Positions 53,547 to 62,500 of a stretch of DNA of 64,000 bases are shown here, piece by piece. Source of the DNA: Calothrix brevissima NIES-22 (GTDB taxonomy: Bacteria; Cyanobacteriota; Cyanobacteriia; Cyanobacteriales; Nostocaceae); the NCBI RefSeq assembly GCF_002367995.1, contig NZ_AP018207.1, forward strand, positions 8,285,366 through 8,349,365, read 5' to 3'. The stretch's first letter is position 1. Every line of letters starts with the position of its first letter. Made by a program: the position numbers and the translations under genes. Under the pieces are notes generated by a model. The model was not told the origin of the DNA. It did no database searches and saw only the letters and a program-made list of their open reading frames with translations.

Positions 53547-56500
53547 ATGAGCGACCTGTTAAAAAAACTCACAGAGCTTTCTCCACAAAAGCAACAGCTA
53601 CTACTCAAGCGACTCAAGCAACAAAAGCCAGAAACTGCACATCAACAGATAATTCCGCGCAATCAAACACTGACTTCTCTACCATTGTCATTTGCTCAAC
53701 AGCGTTTATGGTTTCTCGATCAATTAGAGCCAAACGGTGCTGCCTATAACATACCAGGAGCGATACGGCTTCAGGGTGATTTGAAAGTAGCCGCCCTAGA
53801 ACAAAGCCTCAGCGAAATTATCCGTCGCCATGAAGCTTTACGAGCTAATTTCATCAACCAAGATGGGCAAGCTGTGCAAATTATCCGCCCTATAGTTGCG
53901 TGGAAAATGACAGCGATCGACTTGCAACAGTTGTCAGCAAGCCAGCAAGAAATTGAAATTCAAAAATTAGCAACAGCAGAAGCACAGTACCAATTTGATT
54001 TAGCACAGGAATCTTTATTCCGAGCCTCCTTGGTAGTTCTATCCCCAACAGAATATGTTTTGCTATTTTGTATGCACCACATCATTTCTGATGGTTGGTC
54101 AATGGGTATTTTAATCCAAGAAGTTGCAGAACTATACACCGCTTTTGCTGTTGGTAAACCCTCGCCCTTACCAGAACTGCCAATTCAGTACACTGACTTT
54201 GCTGTGTGGCAGAGACAATGGTTGCAAGGAGAGGTAAAAGAATCTCAAATTAATTATTGGCGACAACAACTTGCAAATGCACCCGCTTTATTAGAATTAC
54301 CAACCGACAGACCCAGACCAGCCGTGCAAACCTTGCGAGGGGCGCATCAATTTTTCTCAATGGCTTTAGAGTTAACCCAAGCACTAGAATTATTGAGTCG
54401 GCAAGAAGGTGTCACTTTATTTATGACACTGTTAGCAGCATTTGATATTTTACTTTACCGCTACACAGGGCAAATAGATATTTTAGTTGGTTCGCCTGCT
54501 GCTAATCGCAACCGTGCAGAAATTGAGCCATTAATTGGTTTTTTTGTGAATACTTTGATTCTGCGTACTGATTTATCTGGTAATCCTAGTTTTAGAGAAT
54601 TACTCAGGCGAGTGCAAAAAGTTACTGCCACAGCTTATACTCATCAAGATTTGCCCTTTGAACTGCTGGTAGAAACCTTACAACCAGTGCGAGATTTAAG
54701 CCATACACCCTTATTTCAGGTGATGTTTGTGCTAAATAATGCTCCCATGACAGCAATGGAGTTGCCTGGATTAAGCTTAAGTTCATTCACAGCCGAAAGT
54801 TCAACATCTGCCTTTGATTTAACTTTATCGATTGACAATAGTGGTGATGGATTAGTAACTGCATGGGAATATAATACTGATTTATTTGATGCTACTACAA
54901 TTGAGAGAATGGCAGGACATTTCCAAACCTTGTTAGAGAATATTGTGATGCAACCGGAAATGCCCATTTCTCAATTGCCCATACTCACAACCGCAGAACA
55001 GCAACAATTATTGTGGGCGTGGAATGATACTGCTCAATACTACCCCGACAATCTTTGTGTTCACGAGTTGTTTGAACAGCGAGTAGAAGAAACTCCAGAT
55101 GCGATAGCCGTAATATTCGCAGAGCAAAAAATTACCTATCGCGAGTTGAATAACCGAGCGAATCAACTAGCACATTATCTACAAAGTTTAGGCGTAGGTA
55201 CAGAGGTGTTAGTTGGTATTTGTGTGCAACGTTCCTTAGATATGGTGATAGGATTGCTGGGTATTCTCAAAGCGGGTGGAGCTTACGTACCTCTTGACCC
55301 CGATTATCCCCCAGAACGCCTGAGCTTCATGTTGGCAGATTCGCAAGTATCTGTATTGATAACGCAACAGCAGCTAATTGAGAAACTCCCACCATATCAA
55401 GCCCAGGTAGTTTGTTTAGATGGTAACTGGTATGAGCAATGGAGTAATGAAAACTGCATCAGCAAAGTCACATCCACAAATTTAGCTTATGTGATTTATA
55501 CATCAGGCTCTACAGGTCAGCCTAAGGGAGTCATGATTCAACATAATTCTTTAGTGAATTTTGTCCAAGCGGCAATAAATGAATATGGAATCAATTCCGA
55601 TACCTGTGGTGGGCAAAACCAACGTATTTTACAATTTGCATCGATGAGTTTTGATGTCGCTGCTGAAGAAATTTATCCTTGTCTAAGTTGTGGTGCTACC
55701 CTAGTGCTACGCACCGAGGAAATGCTAACTTCTGTCAGTACATTTGTGCAAAAATGCCATGATTGGCAACTCACAGTTTTAGATTTACCTACAGCATATT
55801 GGCATCTACTCACTTCAGAAATAGCGAGCAGCAATTTAAAACTACCTAATTCTCTCCGCCTGGTAATTATTGGTGGAGAGCCAGCCTTACCAGCACAGTT
55901 GCAAATTTGGCAAAAGTATATAGGTGAATACCCACAATTAATTAACGCCTACGGGCCTACAGAAACTACTGTAGAAGCGACACTGTATAATTTGTCTAAC
56001 TGTCAGCAAAAAATCTTGATTGGACGACCCCTACAGAATGTCCAGACTTATATACTAGACACATATCTCCAACCAGTGCCTATTGGTGTACCTGGTGAAT
56101 TGCACATTGGTGGTGTTGGTTTAGCCAGAGGCTACCTCAATCAACCACAGTTGACACAAGAAAAATTCATTGCCAACTCCTTTGACAATTCAAAATTGTA
56201 TAAAACTGGAGATTTAGCCCGTTATTTACCAGATGGTAATATTGAGTATCTGGGACGCATCGATAATCAAGTGAAAGTGCGGGGCTTCCGCATCGAATTA
56301 GCAGAGATAGAAGCAGTACTGAGCCAATACTCAAACGTCAAAGAAACTGTAGTTATTGCTAGAGAAGATGTACTAGGGGATAAGCGATTAGTTGCTTACT
56401 TAGTATTTAACCAAGAACAAATACCCACCGTTAGCGAATTGCGGCAATTTATCAAGGCCAAACTACCTGAATATATGTTGCCTTCTGCTTTTGTGTTCTT

Positions 56501-59500
56501 AGAAGCCTTGCCCTTAACGCCTAACGGTAAAGTAGATCGTCGCGCTTTACCTGCTCCTGAGTTACGCCCTGAACTAGAAGCTAACTTTGTTGCTCCGAGA
56601 ACTCCTACAGAAAAAATTTTAGTAGGAATTTGGGCAGAGGTTTTAGGAATTCAGCAAATAGGTATTCATGATAATTTCTTTGAACTTGGTGGCGATTCTA
56701 TCCTCAGTCTGCAAATTATTGCACGAGCCAATCAGGCAGGACTACATCTAACTCCTAAACAGTTATTTGGATATCAAACTATTGCTGAGTTAGCAGCAGT
56801 AGTAGGGACAACAAAAAACATCCATGCAGAACAAGGTTTAGTCACAGGATCTGTGCCACTCACACCAATTCAGCACTGGTTTTTTGAGCAAGAACAGCCT
56901 GAACCTCATCATTTTAATCAGTCAGTTCTGCTAACAGTACCATCAGACCTAGACCCAGAAATTTTAAAGCGCGTTTTGCAGCAATTACTCCTACACCACG
57001 ATACATTACGCTTACGTTATATCCAAAGCGAATCTTGGGAGCAGATTCACGCTGTCCCAGATGAGACTTTGCCGTTCTCGCAGATAGATTTATCTACAAT
57101 TCCACAGCCAGAACAAAAAAATGCCATTGAAGCGATCGCCTCTCAACTACAGGCTAGTTTAAATCTATCAACAGGGCCGATTATTCATGTTGCTTTATTA
57201 TCTTTGGGAATTGACAAACCAAGTCGATTACTGATTATTATTCACCACTTAGTAGTTGATGGCGTATCTTGGCGGATTTTGTTAGATGACTTACAGACAG
57301 CCTATCAGCAACTTAGTCATGGTGAACCAATACAGCTACCTGCGAAAACCACATCTTTTCAATATTGGGCGCAACAACTAAGTGAATATGCACAATCAGC
57401 AGCTTTATTAAAAGAATTAGCTTATTGGCAACAACAATCTACTACCTTAGTTCCCCGGTTACCAGTAGACTACGAGGACGGTGCTAATACTGCTGCCTCT
57501 GCTGCCACAGTATCCATATCACTGAATGCAACTGAAACCCAAGCATTATTACAAGAAGTATCAAAACCTTACAATACTCAAATTAATGATATTTTACTAA
57601 CTGCCTTAGCACAGGTTGCAAATCAATGGACTGGTGCAAACTCCCTACTGTTGGAATTAGAAGGTCATGGACGAGAAGATATTTTTGCGGATGTAGATTT
57701 ATCACGCACCGTCGGCTGGTTTACAACACTTTTCCCTGTGTTGTTAGAGTTGGAAACTACAGAAAATCCAGGGGATGCGATTAAGTCAGTTAAAGAACAG
57801 TTGCGTCAGATTCCGCACAAGGGGATTGGCTATGGCTTGCTGCGATATCTTCGTCAAGAAGGTACAAAATTATCAACTCCAGATCGTCAAGCAGAAATTT
57901 GCTTCAACTATCTAGGACAATTCGATCAAGCTTTGAGTACATCTGGCGATTTTCAACTAGCCAGCGAATCGACTGGGCCGAGCCAAAGTTTGCAGAGCGA
58001 TCGCACTCATCTACTGGAGATTAACGCCTTAATTGTTGGTGGACAATTACAAATAACTTGGACATACAGCAAAAATGTCCATCAATGTAACACCATTGAA
58101 AACCTAGCCCAAGATTTTATCCTGGCATTACAAACATTAATCGCTCATTGTTTATCGCCTGATGCTGGTGGTTACACTCCTGCTGATTTCCCCTTAGCTA
58201 AACTCACCCAAAAGCAACTTGATGCAGAACTAAGCAAAATCAAATATCAAAATATTGAAGATATTTATCCCCTTTCACCAATGCAACAAGGAATGCTGTT
58301 TCATACTGTGTATGAGCCAGATTCAGGAGCATATTTTGAGCAGTTAACTTGTACATTAAAAGGCCACTTAAACATCCCAGCATTTGAGCAAGCTTGGGAG
58401 CAAGTTATAGCTAGACATTCTATTTTTCGCACAGCTTTTATTTGGGAAAATTACGACCAACCACTGCAAATAGTATATCGCCAAGTGAAGCTACCTCTGG
58501 AAATTAACGACTGGCGTACATTGTCTCCTAGCGAACAACAAGATCAACTAGAAACTTTTCTCCAATCTGAGCAGCGTCAAGGGTTTCTACTCTCACAAGC
58601 TCCATTGATGCGTTTAAATTTAATTCAATTAGATGCAGAGGAGTATCAATTCATTTGGAGTCATCATCATTTATTACTTGATGGTTGGTCTTTACCTGTA
58701 GTTTTTCGAGAATTGTTCGAGTTTTATGAAGTCATTTGCCAAGGTAGAAATTTAGTTCATGAACCTAGCCCTGGCTACAAAAACTATATCGCCTGGTTAC
58801 AGCAACAAGATTTAGAAATAGCAAAAAGATACTGGAAAGAAAAACTAAAAAGAGTAAAAGCAAGCACAGAATTAAAAGTAGAAATACCAATCACCAAGCG
58901 CAAAAAAGAATCAAAATACAACAGCCAACAAATCAAAATAGACCACAGCGAGCAAATACAAAAATTCGCCAAACAACACAAACTCACAATCAACAGCCTC
59001 ATTCAAGGAGCGTGGGCAATACTACTGTCAAGATACAGTGGAGAAACAGATATCATCTTTGGAGCCACAGTCTCTGGCCGCCCACCAGAGCTAACAGCAG
59101 TAGAAACAATGGTAGGCTTATTCATCAACACCCTACCTATCAGAGTCAGCATCCCAGCAGACATGGAAACCTTAGCATGGCTGCAACAACTACAAACACA
59201 ACAAATAGAATCGCAACAATACGCCTATAGCCCACTAGTAGAGATAGTTGCTAGCAGTGAAATTCCCAAAGGAATGGCACTATTTGAAAGCATAGTCGTC
59301 TTTGAAAACTATCCCATAGATAACTCATTAGCACCACAAAATCAGCAGCTAGAAATATCGCAAATTCGCTGCATCGAACAAACAAACTATCCCTTAACAG
59401 TATTAGCAGTTCCTGGCGAACAATTGTATATCAGCATCAGTTATGACAGTAACCGCTTCAACAGCGACACCATCACCAGGATGCTAGGACACCTAGAAAC

Positions 59501-62500
59501 AATACTCCAAGGCATCATCACCCAACCACAAATACATCTAGGGCAACTACCACTACTCACCAACAGCGAACGCCAGCAATTACTCACACCATCCGCCCAC
59601 AGCCTAACCCACCCAGACAAATGTATCCATGAGCTATTTGAACTACAAGTCAACAACACACCAGATGCCGTAGCCCTAGTCTTTGAAGATCAACAACTAA
59701 CTTACCAACAATTAAACATTCAAGCCAATCAACTCGCACATTATCTGCGAACACAAGGAGTCGGCGCAGATACACTAGTAGGTATTTGTGTAGAACGCTC
59801 CATCGACATGCTGATCGGTATCCTGGGAATTTTAAAAGCCGGAGGTGCTTACGTCCCCCTCGACCCCAACTATCCCCCAGAAAGAATCAGCTTCACCCTC
59901 AGCGATTCCCAAATCCCCATCCTGTTAACCCAACAGCAAATACTACCCAAGCTCCCCGATAATCACACCCAAATTATCTGCATTGATCGCGACTGGGAAA
60001 TCATCGCCACCTACCATCACCACAACCCAGAAATTCGCACTACACCAGCCAACCTCGCCTATATCATTTACACCTCCGGTTCTACAGGTAAACCCAAAGG
60101 AGTATTAATTAATCACGCCAATGTCGTGCGCCTATTTAGCGCCAGCCAACATTGGTTCAATTTCAACCACCAAGATGTCTGGACACTATTCCACTCCTTT
60201 GCCTTTGACTTTTCCGTCTGGGAAATTTGGGGAGCATTAATCAACGGTGGGCGATTAGTCATCGTTCCCTACTGGGTGAGCCGTTCACCAACTGATTTTT
60301 ATCAACTACTCAGCCAACAAAAAGTCACAGTCCTCAATCAAACACCTTCTGCCTTCCAACAGTTAATTCAAGCGCAAGAACTCATCGACATACCAGAAAA
60401 TTTAGCATTAAGATGGGTAATTTTTGGCGGCGAAGCATTAGAACTGCAAAGCTTAAAACCGTGGTTTGAGCGTCATGGGGACAAAATGCCACAGTTGGTA
60501 AATATGTACGGGATTACAGAAACTACCGTCCACGTAACTTACCGTCCCATCACCAATGCCGATTTGAGCAGCAATGCTGGCAGTGTTATCGGTTGTCCCA
60601 TCCCCGACTTACAGGTATACGTCTTAGATCAAAACAGACAACTACTACCAATTGGTGTCCCTGGAGAAATGTACGTTGCTGGTGCAGGTTTAGCACGTGG
60701 TTATCTCCATCGCCCAGAATTGACCTCTCAAGTATTTGTTGCCGATCCCTTCAGCCCAGACCCCGATGCCAGATTATACAAGACAGGAGATTTAGCCAGA
60801 TATCTGAGCAATGGTGAATTAGAATATCTCGGACGCATCGACAATCAAGTGAAGGTGCGCGGTTTCCGCATCGAATTAGGAGAAATTGAAGCTGCAATTA
60901 GTCAACATCCCCATATCCAGGCGAATGTAGTCATCGCCAGAGTAGAGAACAATGGTGATAAACGCTTAGTTGCCTACTTGGTATTGCATCCACAACAAGT
61001 ACTAACTGTCAACCAAATCAGACAATTTCTCGACTCCAAACTACCCCAATACATGATGCCAGCGGCGTTTGTGTTCTTAGACAGCTTACCACTGACATCG
61101 AACGGCAAAATAGACCGCCGTGCTTTACCTGCACCAGAACTACAACGAAAAACACAAAACAGCTATGTAGCTCCACGTACAGCCAACGAACAAATGCTGG
61201 CAACTATTTGGGCCGAGGTACTGAGGGTAGAACAAGTAGGCATTGATGATAACTTTTTTGAACTTGGTGGCGATTCTATCTTGAGTCTGCAAATTATTGC
61301 CAGAGCTAACCAAGCTGGATTACAACTAACTCCCAAACAGTTATTTGAGCATCCGGCGATCGCCCAGTTAGCACTAGTCATCGGTACAACCAGAAAAATT
61401 GAGGCACAACAAAGCTTAGTCACAGGAAAAGTACCATTAACACCAATTCAACATTGGTTTTTGGCACAAAATCAACCCGAACCACACCATTACAATCAAT
61501 CAGTGCTGCTATCTGTACCAGCAGACTTGAAAGTAGAATTATTACAACGAGTTTTACAGCAATTATTATTACATCACGATGCTTTACGTTTGCGGTTGAC
61601 TATCGAGGATGGAAACTGGCAACAAGTAAACGCCGATTTTGCCCAAACAGTGCCGTTAAACGTAGTGGATTTATCCACAATCTCACCACAACAGCAATTA
61701 GAAACTTTGGAAAATGCTGCTGGTGAAATCCAAGCCAGTCTGAACCTATCCACTGGCCCCATCATGAGTGCGGCATTATTTGAGTTGGGTAATCAATCTC
61801 GTCGATTATTGCTAGTTATACATCACCTAGCTGTAGATGGCGTGTCTTGGCGGATTTTGTTAGATGATTTGTACAAAACTTATCAGCAATTAAATCTGGG
61901 TGAAACAATTCAACTACCACCAAAAACAACATCATTTCAATATTGGGCGCAAAGGTTGATTGAATATGCACAATCCAATGTCCTCACAGATGAACTAGCT
62001 TATTGGCTAAATGTATCCCAAAAGCCAGTGCTGCCTATACCAGTAGATGATCCACAAAGTACTAACACTGTTGCATCTGCGGCAATGGTATCAGTGTCAT
62101 TAAATGTCGCACAAACTCAAGCGCTGTTACAGGAAGTGCCAAAGGCTTATAATACTCAGATTAATGACGTGCTGCTGACGGCGTTAGCACAGGTTTTAAG
62201 TAAATGGACTGGCGCAAAATTTGTACTGTTAAATCTGGAAGGACATGGACGGGAAGATATTTTTGCAGATGTGGATTTATCCCGCACAGTCGGTTGGTTC
62301 ACCACGATTTTTCCTGTGTTGTTAGAACTAAACTTGACAGAAAATCCAGGAGATGCATTAAAGTCTGTTAAAGAACAATTGCGGCAGATTCCCCACAAAG
62401 GGATTGGTTATGGTGTACTGCGTTATCTGCACCAAGATGCAGAAATTAGACAGCAATTGCAGACATCGCCTCCAGCCCAGATAAGCTTCAACTATCTCGG

